Source: Promethearchaeota archaeon
GTDB lineage: Archaea; Asgardarchaeota; Lokiarchaeia; Sigyniarchaeales; SOKP01
Assembly: GCA_019894975.1 (NCBI GenBank)
Contig: JAGXNO010000032.1
Coordinates: forward strand, 1-45,162
Reading direction: 5' to 3'
DNA: 45,162 nucleotides
Shown here: in pieces, positions 1 to 8,769 of the stretch
Numbering within the stretch: the stretch's first letter is position 1
Layout: every line of letters begins with the position of its first letter
Made by a program: the position numbers and the translations under genes
Notes under the pieces: model-generated
Databases searched by the model: none
What the model was told of the DNA's origin: nothing
Seen by the model: the letters and a program-made list of their open reading frames with translations, nothing else

Positions 1-531
1 GTTTAATGGGACAAAAGGTACTCCCATAATCCCATATGGGCTAAATGCAAGGGATAAATTATATGTCTGTCGTAAAAAACTTGATGTATCATTCACAATA
101 TACCAAATACTGTTAAATAATGAATTATAATCTGAATCATGAGGTAATTCCCATCCAAATTGAGCATAAACAGGAATTGATGTCATTGATGTGTTATCAA
201 CGGGAGATAGGATGGATCCAGTTAATTCTGGGCCCATGGCTGTTATACTAAAAGGCCAATACGCTTGAGGTGGACCATGTTGCCAAGGAAGCCACTCAAA
301 ATAAACATTGATTAAAGCTAACGATCCTAATGGCCAGAGATTCTCTAATGTTTCTGCAAAATTACTCATAATAAACACCCCAAAATTAGCCTTATATATA
401 CTGAGTCTCCATAGATATTTATTCCCATCTTGAACCCCAACATAAGACTCTTGAGCTGGAGAGAATTTAACAGAGGGAAGAAAAAGGAGCAAGCCAATTA
501 GAAGAAAGCTTAACTTTTTAGTTTTTTTCAA
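1..531 (-). CDS. Secreted protein of unknown function, N-terminal part (runs off left edge)
   Basis: An uninterrupted frame of 177 codons runs from a TTG at 531-529 to the left edge. The TTG is the only start that keeps the N-terminus, because a TAG stop lies two codons upstream. The N-terminus is a typical signal peptide: KKTKK, then a hydrophobic stretch (residues 7-17, FLLIGLLLF) and a probable cleavage region near SPAQ (residues 25-28). The visible mature part is rich in Trp, Tyr, Pro and Asn and has several NxS/T sites, as expected of an exported surface protein. It has no recognised catalytic motif and I cannot name the family. The next ATG (residue 55) would remove the signal peptide, so it is a poor choice. 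The C-terminus lies outside the window. Confidence 0.7.
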   Translation of the reverse strand, partial: MKKTKKLSFLLIGLLLFLPSVKFSPAQESYVGVQDGNKYLWRLSIYKANFGVFIMSNFAETLENLWPLGSLALINVYFEWLPWQHGPPQAYWPFSITAMGPELTGSILSPVDNTSMTSIPVYAQFGWELPHDSDYNSLFNSIWYIVNDTSSFLRQTYNLSLAFSPYGIMGVPFVPLN

Positions 532-713
532 TTCCTGCTAACCTTATATTTATTAATTACATTATGAGTAAATTTTACTCATTATATTCACTTTCATTAT
601 TTAGACTATTTAAACTTTTCAAATCAACTTGATTACGAACGTAAATATCATAGATAATTGATAGGAAAAGATTTTTAACTTGTTTAAATTTAATTATAAT
701 TTTTTAAACGTTA

Positions 714-2054
714 CTATCCCATTGCATTTTCGACTTCAGTAAAGGCAAGATCAAGAATTTCACAGGCTTTTTCAGTTTGTTCATGAGTTAATTCAAGCGG
801 TGGTTGTATCCTTATAACGTTACCATCAATACCACCTTTACCTATTAGGAGTCCATTTTGTCGGCATATTTCCATTACTTTTAACATTTCTTGAGTAGCC
901 GGTTCCTTCGAATCTCTATCACGAACAAGCTCAATCCCTAACATCATTCCTTGTCCACGTATCTCTCCAACTATATCATGTTTCGCTATTAGTGGCTGTA
1001 GAAGTGTTTTAAACTTCTCACCGAGAGTAGTAGCTTTTTTAAGATATTGTTCTTCCTGGATAATTTCAATAACCGCCACCGCTGCAGCACAAGATAAAGG
1101 GTTACCTCCAAATGTGGTGAAAGAATCAGTAGTAGTATATTCTGCAGCATATTCTGGGCGAGTTAAAAACCCTGCAATAGGAATTCCACTCCCAAAGCCT
1201 TTAGCAATAGTAATAATGTCAGGATTTACTTTAGCATTTTGAATACCCCACCAATGATCACCAGTGCGTCCAAATCCAGTTTGCACTTCATCTGCAATGT
1301 AAATACCATCATATTCTTTCACAATTTCATAGGTAATCTGAAAAAATTCTGGAGGGGGTTGAATGATACCTCCAACTCCTTGGATCGGTTCGACAATAAA
1401 TGCGGCGATAGCGTTATTTGTTTGAGTTCTAATTACTTCACGTAAATAGCGAGCACACTCAGTATCACAGTCGGGATATATTTTTCCAAAAGAACATCGA
1501 TAACAATACCCATATGGTGTAAATCGAATACCAGGTGGGTGAGATTCTGGTATAGTACGCCAACCAGCACTAGAGATCTCTCGTGTTAACTGTGTCCGTC
1601 CATGATAAGCATGGGTACAGGCCACAATATAAGGATTTTTTTTATATTTTCGTGCCATGAACAGTGCGGATTCATTAGCTTCAGATCCACTATTTACAAT
1701 AAAAGTCTGGGTTAAACCAAAAGGAGCAATTTGAGCAAGTTTTTGTGATAATACGGCATATGGAACTGTTGAATACAGACTACTGGTATATATCAGCTGG
1801 TCTATCTGCCATTTAAGTGTTGCAATGAACTTTGGATGATGATGACCTGTAATCTTTGTGCATATACCTGAAAATAGGTCAATATATTGCTTCCCATTAT
1901 TGTCGTTTACCACGGCACCATCACCTCCTACAATAAGGATAGGATTTTGATAATAATGAGTAACTGCAGGAATCATATGTTTTTGTTCGATGGAGAGAAT
2001 CTCCTCGTTGGTATATACTTTGCGAAGATCCTTAGGAACTAGGTTTTCATTCAT
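714..2054 (-). CDS. Class III PLP aminotransferase (GABA / beta-alanine / AGXT2-like)
   Basis: This 446-residue protein has the normal length for fold-type I, class III aminotransferases. Visible features are the NSGSEANE phosphate-binding motif (121-128), VEPIQG (221-226), the ADEVQTGFGRTG block with the PLP-ring aspartate D255, and the Schiff-base lysine K285 in IAKGFGSG. It should move an amino group from an omega- or beta-amino acid to 2-oxoglutarate or pyruvate, leaving a semialdehyde. The neighbours that use semialdehydes (MmsA-type dehydrogenase and transhydrogenase, divergent from it) support 4-aminobutyrate, beta-alanine or 3-aminoisobutyrate as substrate; sequence alone cannot choose. 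A cysteine-rich insert (C184, C187, C196, C200) resembles the region that binds an Fe-S cluster in mammalian GABA transaminase. An AGGTGG ribosome site precedes the ATG. Confidence 0.9.
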   Translation of the reverse strand: MNENLVPKDLRKVYTNEEILSIEQKHMIPAVTHYYQNPILIVGGDGAVVNDNNGKQYIDLFSGICTKITGHHHPKFIATLKWQIDQLIYTSSLYSTVPYAVLSQKLAQIAPFGLTQTFIVNSGSEANESALFMARKYKKNPYIVACTHAYHGRTQLTREISSAGWRTIPESHPPGIRFTPYGYCYRCSFGKIYPDCDTECARYLREVIRTQTNNAIAAFIVEPIQGVGGIIQPPPEFFQITYEIVKEYDGIYIADEVQTGFGRTGDHWWGIQNAKVNPDIITIAKGFGSGIPIAGFLTRPEYAAEYTTTDSFTTFGGNPLSCAAAVAVIEIIQEEQYLKKATTLGEKFKTLLQPLIAKHDIVGEIRGQGMMLGIELVRDRDSKEPATQEMLKVMEICRQNGLLIGKGGIDGNVIRIQPPLELTHEQTEKACEILDLAFTEVENAMG

Positions 2055-2072
2055 TTAATCCACCTGAAAATT

Positions 2073-2086
2073 ATGTTAATTAACAT
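2073..2086. promoter_or_regulatory. 14-bp perfect palindrome in the divergent promoter region
   Basis: ATGTTAATTAACAT reads the same on both strands. It sits 19 bp upstream of the aminotransferase ATG. Its right 10 bases (TAATTAACAT) recur at 2189-2198, over the start codon of the divergent dehydrogenase. This looks like an operator shared by the two transcripts. The low complexity of AT-rich DNA means chance cannot be excluded. Confidence 0.4.
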
Positions 2087-2162
2087 TATATTAACAAAAT
2101 TAAATGTAGTTCTAACTTTAATTATTGTTACTGATTTAATATAATAAAAATTATAAAAGTAT

Positions 2163-2193
2163 TATTTAACTAATTCAAAATATTTAACTAATT
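2163..2193. repeat. 13-bp direct repeat just upstream of the mmsA-like gene
   Basis: TATTTAACTAATT occurs twice without mismatch, at 2163-2175 and 2181-2193, with an 18-bp period. The second copy ends 3 bp before the ATG at 2197, and no ribosome site is visible there. The copies may be operator half-sites, or one may be part of a TATA-like element of a transcript with a very short leader. Confidence 0.4.
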
Positions 2194-2196
2194 AAC

Positions 2197-3675
2197 ATGA
2201 AAGTCTTAAAGAACTATATTAATGGAAAATTCGTTGACTCAAAAAGCGAACGATTCATAGAGTTCATGAATCCTGCTTTAGATGAACCCCTCGGAAAAAC
2301 CCCAATGTCAACTAGAGAAGAGGTGGAATCAGTCGTTAAAGCAGCTCGCGATGCTTATTTCGAATGGAGAAAAGTACCGGGAGTTCAAAGAATCCAACCT
2401 CTTTTTCGGTTATTAAACCTAATTAAAGAAAATATTGATGATATCGCAGAATCTATAGTTATAAACCATGGAAAAGAATGGAATGCAGCAGTGGGAGAGG
2501 TAATTCGAGCTTATCAAATGATTGAAGCCTCATTTACCGTACCGGAATATCAAAAAGGGCAGTACATGCCCAATATTGCTACTGGGATTGATGAATATTC
2601 AATTCTTGAACCCTTAGGCGTTTTTATTATGATCCCCCCATTTAATTTTCCGGCTATGATCCCCTTCTGGTTTTGGCCATTTGCAGTAGCCACAGGGAAT
2701 ACTTACATCATAAAATCAAATGAACAAACCCCTTTAGCATTTCAACATATTTTTAAATACATTGATGAGGCAGGTTTTCCTCCCGGGGTTATCAATTTTA
2801 TACATGGTGATGTAGAAATAGCGAATCAACTCATTGAACATCCTGATGTTGTAGGTGTGTCTAGTGTAGGATCAACTCCCGTAGCTCAAGCTATTTATAA
2901 AAAAGCAAGCAGTTTTTGCAAGCGTGCACAATGTCATGGTGGAGCTAATAACTTTCTGGTTATTACCGAAAAGGCTAATGTTGAACAAATTATGACCAAC
3001 TTGTTGAATTCACTTTTTGGCAACTCTGGACAACGATGTTTATCCGGTGCGGTAGTTATGATAGTAGGAAAGCAATCCTTTTATGAGCAATTTAAGGAAA
3101 AGCTTTTAAATGCTACGAAAGCACTGAAAATTGGTTATGGTATGGATAAACAAACGTTTATGGGACCTGTTATATCAAAGAAATCCCTTAATAACCTTCA
3201 CTCACAAATTCAAAACGGTATTGATGAGGGTGCAAAGCTTATACTAGACGGGAGAGGAATTAAGGTTAAGGAGTATGAAAAAGGTTATTTTTTAGGACCT
3301 TGTCTATTTGAAAATGCTAAACCTGGAATGACAATATATGATGAAGAAGTATTTGGTCCAGTTGCATGTCTTGATCGTGTAGATAATTTAGAAGAAGCAA
3401 TAAAGATAATCAATCAAAACCCAAAGGGAAATGCTGTAACTATATATACTGAAAGTGGTGAGGAAGCTCGATTTTTTCGAGATGAAATCTATAATATACA
3501 ACTTGGAATAAATATTGGTGTGGTCGCACCTCTTGCTTGGTTCCCCTTTGCTGGAGCAAGGAACTCGTTTTTTGGTACGCTACGAGCACAAGGGTATGAG
3601 TCGGTAAAGTTTTTTACCCAAGAACGTGTAATAATTGAGAAATTCCATGGAAGTACAAAAATTGAATGGGATTAG
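2197..3675 (+). CDS. mmsA: CoA-acylating methylmalonate/malonate-semialdehyde dehydrogenase (MmsA/IolA type)
   Basis: A full-length aldehyde dehydrogenase of 492 residues. PFNFPAMIPFWFWP and GSTPVAQAIYKKA are signatures of the MmsA branch. The ELGGK general-base segment of ordinary aldehyde dehydrogenases is replaced by CHGGANN, as in the CoA-dependent members, and the catalytic cysteine is C281 in GNSGQRCLSG. The C-terminal block APLAWFPFAGARNSFFG also fits. The expected reaction is (methyl)malonate semialdehyde + CoA + NAD+ to propionyl-CoA or acetyl-CoA with loss of CO2. The divergent aminotransferase would supply the semialdehyde, and the transhydrogenase follows 74 bp downstream on the same strand. 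The exact substrate is inferred. Confidence 0.85.
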   Translation: MKVLKNYINGKFVDSKSERFIEFMNPALDEPLGKTPMSTREEVESVVKAARDAYFEWRKVPGVQRIQPLFRLLNLIKENIDDIAESIVINHGKEWNAAVGEVIRAYQMIEASFTVPEYQKGQYMPNIATGIDEYSILEPLGVFIMIPPFNFPAMIPFWFWPFAVATGNTYIIKSNEQTPLAFQHIFKYIDEAGFPPGVINFIHGDVEIANQLIEHPDVVGVSSVGSTPVAQAIYKKASSFCKRAQCHGGANNFLVITEKANVEQIMTNLLNSLFGNSGQRCLSGAVVMIVGKQSFYEQFKEKLLNATKALKIGYGMDKQTFMGPVISKKSLNNLHSQIQNGIDEGAKLILDGRGIKVKEYEKGYFLGPCLFENAKPGMTIYDEEVFGPVACLDRVDNLEEAIKIINQNPKGNAVTIYTESGEEARFFRDEIYNIQLGINIGVVAPLAWFPFAGARNSFFGTLRAQGYESVKFFTQERVIIEKFHGSTKIEWD

Positions 3676-3749
3676 AATAGGAAAACTATTTTAAAAATAA
3701 ATTATGATACAGTAATTAAAATAAACAAACAAAATGAGGATTAAAAAGT

Positions 3750-5027
3750 ATGTTATATGAAACTGCTTTCACAATGGATACCTCCAGTATCAAATACGGT
3801 CCTGGTGTGACTAAGGAGGTAGGATATGATATGAAAAAGCTTGGAGCAAAACGAGTTATGGTAGTTACAGACCCAAACTTAACTAATAGTGAAGCTGTAA
3901 CTGTCACTCTTAAAGCTTTACAAGAAGAAAATATTGAGAACGTCTTGTTTGATAAAGTGAGAGTTGAACCAACTGATAATTCCTTTAAAGAAGCTATTAA
4001 ATTTGCTATCGATGGTAAATTTGATGGATTTATTGGCGTTGGAGGAGGTTCGAGTATGGATACTGCTAAAATAGCGAATTTGTTTTCAACTTATCCTGCA
4101 GATTTTTTAGATTATGTTAATAAACCGATTGGTAAAGGAATTCCTGTACCAGGTGCTATAAAACCGATGATTGCAATTCCAACAACTGCAGGAACTGGAA
4201 GCGAAACAACAGGAGTCGCAATATTTGATTTAGAGGCAATGCATGCAAAAACCGGCATTGCACACCGAGTATTACGTCCAATAATAGGTATTGTTGATCC
4301 TAACAACACTCGAACCGTACCGAAAATTGCAACTGCTTCATGTGGTTTCGATGTGCTTTGTCACGCTTTGGAATCAATTACAGCTGTTCCTTTTAGCAGT
4401 CGTCCAGCACCCGAAAGCCTTGATTTACGTCCTTCTTACCAAGGTGCTAACCCAATCAGTCATCTTTGGGCTTCTAAAGCAGTAGAAATGGTTTGTAAAA
4501 ATATTGTGCGTGTTGTTCAAGATCCATCAGATGACAAAGCTCGATCAGAGATGATACTTGCATCTACATTCGCAGGTATTGGTTTTGGTAATGCTGGGGT
4601 TCATTTAGCTCATGGTATGTCATATCCTATTTCAGGCATGGTTAAAGAATACCTTCCTGAAGGGTTCAAATCGGATTACCCAATAATCCCACATGGTATG
4701 TGCGTTGTGCTTGCTTCCCCTGCTGTATTCCGTTTCACTGCGAGAACGAACCCAAAATTACATTTAGAAGCCGCGCAATTAATGGGTGTTGATATATCAA
4801 ACTTAAAAGAAAGTGATGCAGGAGATATTCTTGCATCTGAAATAATTAAACTGATGAAAGCTACGGGGATGCCAAATGGTTTGGAAGTAGTTGGTTATGG
4901 ACCAAGTGATATCGAAGAACTTGTACAGGGTACCTTACCACAACATCGTGTAACCAAATTATCTCCGAGACCAGCTAGCGCTGAAGATCTAAGGCAGTTG
5001 TTCACTGAATCAATGACTTTGTGGTAA
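3750..5027 (+). CDS. Iron-containing alcohol dehydrogenase, hydroxyacid-oxoacid transhydrogenase (ADHFE1/HOT) type
   Basis: This 425-residue group III alcohol dehydrogenase carries the GGGSSMD nucleotide motif (98-104) and the metal ligands D201 and H205 (GFDVLCHALES), H285 or H288 (GVHLAHGMSYPISG) and H315 (IIPHGMC). As I remember the family, long stretches match mitochondrial ADHFE1, notably SETTGVAIFD, RPSYQGANPIS, FAGIGFGNAGVH and QHRVTKLSPRP. The ADHFE1 reaction oxidises 4-hydroxybutyrate to succinate semialdehyde while reducing 2-oxoglutarate to 2-hydroxyglutarate, with no free NAD(P)H. Beside a semialdehyde-producing aminotransferase and a semialdehyde dehydrogenase, it probably interconverts the same semialdehyde and its hydroxyacid. 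A GAGG ribosome site lies about 10 bases before the ATG. A plain alcohol dehydrogenase is the alternative. Confidence 0.85.
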   Translation: MLYETAFTMDTSSIKYGPGVTKEVGYDMKKLGAKRVMVVTDPNLTNSEAVTVTLKALQEENIENVLFDKVRVEPTDNSFKEAIKFAIDGKFDGFIGVGGGSSMDTAKIANLFSTYPADFLDYVNKPIGKGIPVPGAIKPMIAIPTTAGTGSETTGVAIFDLEAMHAKTGIAHRVLRPIIGIVDPNNTRTVPKIATASCGFDVLCHALESITAVPFSSRPAPESLDLRPSYQGANPISHLWASKAVEMVCKNIVRVVQDPSDDKARSEMILASTFAGIGFGNAGVHLAHGMSYPISGMVKEYLPEGFKSDYPIIPHGMCVVLASPAVFRFTARTNPKLHLEAAQLMGVDISNLKESDAGDILASEIIKLMKATGMPNGLEVVGYGPSDIEELVQGTLPQHRVTKLSPRPASAEDLRQLFTESMTLW

Positions 5028-5076
5028 AGGTGTTTTTTAGAATAAGAACCTCTGAATGAATTAATCATTAAAAATA

Positions 5077-5700
5077 TTAAGAAACCTTCTTTTTTCTTTC
5101 CTCTACATATTTGTCCCATGTACTTATTTTTTTTGTCCATTCATTATATGTTTCTTTCCTTTCAGGTCCTCTTGACAACTGATCTAAAAATACCTTTACA
5201 TCTTTTAATTTCCCACTAATTATATTTACAGCAACAGGACGAGTAAAAACAGGTTCTTCAAAATTTGGACCTGTCCATTGGTGAGCTTCATGAATGAGTC
5301 TATCAATTAGGATCATTTTATCTTCTGGTGTTCTCGCTTTCGGTAATTTGGCTACAAAATTTTTAAAAGCTCCTAAAGCACCCCCCCCATGAAGTTGTTT
5401 TTTTTGATAACTCTTCAAATAGGTACCCCAGGTTGTCTCCCATGAGCATTTATTGCAACTAAGTACTTCATCTTTATTCCAATTATGGTGTATGATGTTT
5501 TCGCATTTAATACATTTCACCTTACCTAAACTCGCGTCTGTGACCGTGATAATATCTTGACATCTCATAAAAAAACTAAATGCAATATCATCAATCAATT
5601 CATCATCGACTATCCCCTTTGCATCTTGTTCATATAATTTACGGATTTTTTGTTGGGATACTCTGGGGGACCATCTGATTAGTTCTCTATCTGAATTCAT
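5077..5700 (-). CDS. Zinc-ribbon protein of unknown function
   Basis: A 207-residue cytosolic protein with no signal peptide or membrane segment. A four-cysteine zinc ribbon occupies about residues 63-84 (CIKC and CNKC pairs). It is followed by a block that looks strongly constrained: GGGALGAFKNFVAKLPKA, then DKMILIDRLIHEAHQW, then TRPVAVNIISGKL. The DRLIHEAH segment contains acidic and histidine residues that could be catalytic or metal-binding, but I know no function for it. It is convergent with the transhydrogenase gene (49 bp apart) and 33 bp downstream of the SDR gene on the same strand, so the two may be cotranscribed. Confidence 0.75.
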   Translation of the reverse strand: MNSDRELIRWSPRVSQQKIRKLYEQDAKGIVDDELIDDIAFSFFMRCQDIITVTDASLGKVKCIKCENIIHHNWNKDEVLSCNKCSWETTWGTYLKSYQKKQLHGGGALGAFKNFVAKLPKARTPEDKMILIDRLIHEAHQWTGPNFEEPVFTRPVAVNIISGKLKDVKVFLDQLSRGPERKETYNEWTKKISTWDKYVEERKKKVS

Positions 5701-5733
5701 TTTCTAAAAAATTTTGAATAATTTTAGATTAAT

Positions 5734-6534
5734 TTATCCTATTTTTGATGCTTGACCTCCATCTACAGGAAGTATAACGGAAGTAATAAATTTTGCCTCA
5801 TCAGATGCCAAGAAAAGTGCCGCATAAGCTGTATCCCATGCATCACCCATTCCCCCTTTTAAAGGAACCATTTTATTCCTTTGTTTTATTAAATCCTCTT
5901 TATTCATCACTCTTGCTTTTGATATTCCTTCAATAGCCATAGGAGTATTCATTAAGCCTGGCATTATTGCATTTACACGAATACCATTTTTAGCATACTT
6001 CATAGCAAGCTGATGGGTTAGAGAATTAACTCCTGACTTTGAAATTTTATAAGCTACATATCTAACAGCACTAATAGCTGCAACCGAAGAGATATTTATT
6101 ATTGATCCACTTTCCTGTTTCTCCATTACGGGTAAGACATATTTACAAGTAAAAAACATTCCCTTTAGGTTTACATCGAAAATATTATCCCAAACCTCTT
6201 CCTTCAAATCAACTAACTTCCTATCTCCGGTGGCTATCCCTACATTATTTACAAGGATGTCGATCCTACCATAAACATCAACACATTTTTTTGCGATTCT
6301 CTCACAATCATTTTCTTTAGTGATATTAGCTTCAAAAACAAAGGATTCTCCACCTTCTTTATCGATCATAGATTTTGTTTCTAAGGCTGAATCAAGATTT
6401 TTATCAACCAACATTACTTTTGCGCCTTCACGGGCAAAAAGGAGTGACATTGCTCTTCCATTTCCTATATTTTCTCCAGGATGTTGACCTGCTCCAATAA
6501 TTATGGCTATTTTTTCCTCTAATCGTTTACTCAT
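5734..6534 (-). CDS. Short-chain dehydrogenase/reductase (SDR)
   Basis: A 266-residue classical SDR. The N-terminal Rossmann loop is the longer variant GAGQHPGENIGNG (14-26) instead of TGxxxGIG. D44 at the end of strand 2 (LVDKN) favours NAD(H) over NADP(H). NNVGIATG (96-103), S149 or S150 in INISS, and the Y162-x3-K166 pair (YKISK) complete the active site, and the C-terminal FITSVILPVDGG is typical. It lies between the glycoside hydrolase and the zinc-ribbon gene on the same strand, so a sugar or hydroxyacid substrate is possible, but the family cannot be assigned a substrate from sequence. Confidence 0.9.
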   Translation of the reverse strand: MSKRLEEKIAIIIGAGQHPGENIGNGRAMSLLFAREGAKVMLVDKNLDSALETKSMIDKEGGESFVFEANITKENDCERIAKKCVDVYGRIDILVNNVGIATGDRKLVDLKEEVWDNIFDVNLKGMFFTCKYVLPVMEKQESGSIINISSVAAISAVRYVAYKISKSGVNSLTHQLAMKYAKNGIRVNAIMPGLMNTPMAIEGISKARVMNKEDLIKQRNKMVPLKGGMGDAWDTAYAALFLASDEAKFITSVILPVDGGQASKIG

Positions 6535-6633
6535 AATATTTCTCCTTTTTTTGAGGATTTGTAGAATTTACAAAATATGAAACCAAGGTAATAGATAAAA
6601 ATTTCCCTTTTTTATACCAATTATCTTGAAAAA

Positions 6634-8670
6634 TTAACCGATATATTCAAAATTCCCTTGTAATCGAATATCTCTTGAAGAACTCCCTATTAAAACGTTG
6701 AATTCTCCTTTCTCTGCAATCCAATTTTGGAGATTTTCATTGTAATAAGAAAGGTCATCTTTTGATAGATCGAAACTAACAGTCGATTTTTCATTTGGTT
6801 TAAGATTAATCTTTTTAAAACCTTTTAATTCTTTAAGAGGTCTCTCTACGCTTGATTTGACATCTTGTATATATAATTGGACGACCTCAGCGCCTTCATA
6901 GTCGCCAGAATTAAGTACATTAAGAGAAATGGTGAGAGATTCATCTCCTGAGATTTTTTTGTTAGAAAATTTAAGATTCTCATAGGTAAAATTAGTATAG
7001 GATAAACCATGACCAAAAGGAAACAGTGGTTCAATTCCTTTTGTATCAAAATGCCGATATCCTACATAAATGCCTTCATCATAAAATACATTTTGATCAC
7101 CAGGGTATGTTCGTTCAGAAACGTGTGCTGGAGAATCTGAAAGTTTTTTAGGAAAAGTTATAGGTAGCTTACCTGAAGGATTTATATCCCCAAATATTAT
7201 CCCCGAAAGCGCATGTCCCGCTTCCATGCCTGCATACCATAATTGTATTACAGCAGGTACCTTTTCAATCCATTCATGCATAGATACAGGTGTTCCAGTA
7301 AGAATTAATATAGTATTTGGATTTTCTTCAACAGTACTTGTAATTAGCTCTATTTGAGAAGTAGGCAATTTGAAAGCTTTTCTATCTTCTCCTTCAACAT
7401 CCATTCCTCGCTTATGTCTTAAACCTGCAATGATTAAGGTTACATCTGCTTCTGAAGGAGAGTCAACTATCTCAATTTTCCCATTACATTTCTCAGTTAA
7501 TCCCTCAAGAGGTTTAATTTCATAGGGAGGAAAATTTGTGGAGCTACCCCCTTCTAGATATGTTCTTTTATTTAACATTGGACCGAGTAAAGCGATCTTT
7601 TTCGTTTTTTCCATATTTAAGGGAAGGATGTTTTTTTCATTTTTTAATAACACCATACCTTCTTCAGCAATTCTACGAGCTAAGTTTTGATGATCAGAAG
7701 TATTTCTACTACCCTTTGGTAAAGTACTGTAATCATCAAAGAGTCCAACTAGAAGCATTACTCTTAGTAGTCGTTTTATATTATCATTAAGGATTTCTTC
7801 AGTGAATTTATTCTTATCCAATGCCTTCTCCAATATAGATGGGACATACTTATTTTCAGTTGGCATCTCAAGCGTTAAACCTGCATTCATTAAACTTTCT
7901 GTACTTGTACTAGTTCTTGTAGCACCCCAATCCGAAACTACAAACCCTCTAAATCCCCATTCATTCATCAGTACCTCTCTGAGAAGATGTTCATGCTCAG
8001 AACCATATGTTCCATTTACTTTATTATAACAACTCATTATTGACCATGCATCTGCTTCTTGGATAGCTGCTTTAAATGCGGGATAATATATCTCTTGTAA
8101 TGCTCTCTCGCTTACTTCTGAGTTCACGGTAAACCGGTTTGTTTCTTGATTATTACAGATGAAATGTTTTACACATGCAGCAATTCTCTGACTTTGAATA
8201 CCCTTTACAGTCTCAACTGTTAAAATCTTGTTTAAAAATGGATCTTCAGTTTGATATTCAAATGTTCGTCCACACATAGGAGTCCTTTGAATATTTATCC
8301 CAGGAGCAAGAAGCATGTGTGCTCCGACTTCCCGTATTTCTTCTGCTATTGCAACTCCGAATTTATGAGATAATTCGGGATTCCATGTAGCAGCTCTGCA
8401 TATCCCAGAAGGAAAATATGTACTTTGAATCTCTCCTTTGTTGTCGACTCGAACGCCATGAGGTCCATCATGCATGGCAAATGACTTAATACCTAGCCGT
8501 TCTATTGGCTTTGTATACCACCAACGTTTACCAGACATTAAACTAAATTTTTCATGTAGGGTTAATCGATTCAATAGATCCACTACTCGTTCCTCAATAT
8601 CAAGGTTACTATTCATAAAAGCTAATTTTAATAACTCATCTTTAGATTTTTCTTCACTCACTACAAACAT
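6634..8670 (-). CDS. Glycoside hydrolase family 3 (beta-glucosidase/xylosidase-like)
   Basis: This 678-residue protein has the full three-part GH3 architecture. The N-terminal barrel contains HDGPHGVR (68-74), KHF (168-170) and the nucleophile D247 in VVSDWGA. The alpha/beta sandwich holds the EGEDR segment, which usually supplies the acid/base region. A fibronectin-III-like tail begins around AEVVQLYIQD. There is no signal peptide, so it should hydrolyse imported oligosaccharides or glycosides in the cytosol. The AAAGGGG ribosome site touches the ATG at 8670 and is better placed for an in-frame GTG at 8661, so the protein may start three residues later. A fungal or bacterial beta-glucosidase-like origin by transfer is plausible. 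Confidence 0.92.
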   Translation of the reverse strand: MFVVSEEKSKDELLKLAFMNSNLDIEERVVDLLNRLTLHEKFSLMSGKRWWYTKPIERLGIKSFAMHDGPHGVRVDNKGEIQSTYFPSGICRAATWNPELSHKFGVAIAEEIREVGAHMLLAPGINIQRTPMCGRTFEYQTEDPFLNKILTVETVKGIQSQRIAACVKHFICNNQETNRFTVNSEVSERALQEIYYPAFKAAIQEADAWSIMSCYNKVNGTYGSEHEHLLREVLMNEWGFRGFVVSDWGATRTSTSTESLMNAGLTLEMPTENKYVPSILEKALDKNKFTEEILNDNIKRLLRVMLLVGLFDDYSTLPKGSRNTSDHQNLARRIAEEGMVLLKNEKNILPLNMEKTKKIALLGPMLNKRTYLEGGSSTNFPPYEIKPLEGLTEKCNGKIEIVDSPSEADVTLIIAGLRHKRGMDVEGEDRKAFKLPTSQIELITSTVEENPNTILILTGTPVSMHEWIEKVPAVIQLWYAGMEAGHALSGIIFGDINPSGKLPITFPKKLSDSPAHVSERTYPGDQNVFYDEGIYVGYRHFDTKGIEPLFPFGHGLSYTNFTYENLKFSNKKISGDESLTISLNVLNSGDYEGAEVVQLYIQDVKSSVERPLKELKGFKKINLKPNEKSTVSFDLSKDDLSYYNENLQNWIAEKGEFNVLIGSSSRDIRLQGNFEYIG

Positions 8671-8769
8671 CCCCTTTTTTAGATAGAAAATATTATCTAA
8701 AAAATAAGAATTATGAAATTTGATATTAATTTAAAATCTAAGTTCGACAGTTTCCTTTCAAATTGGTGA

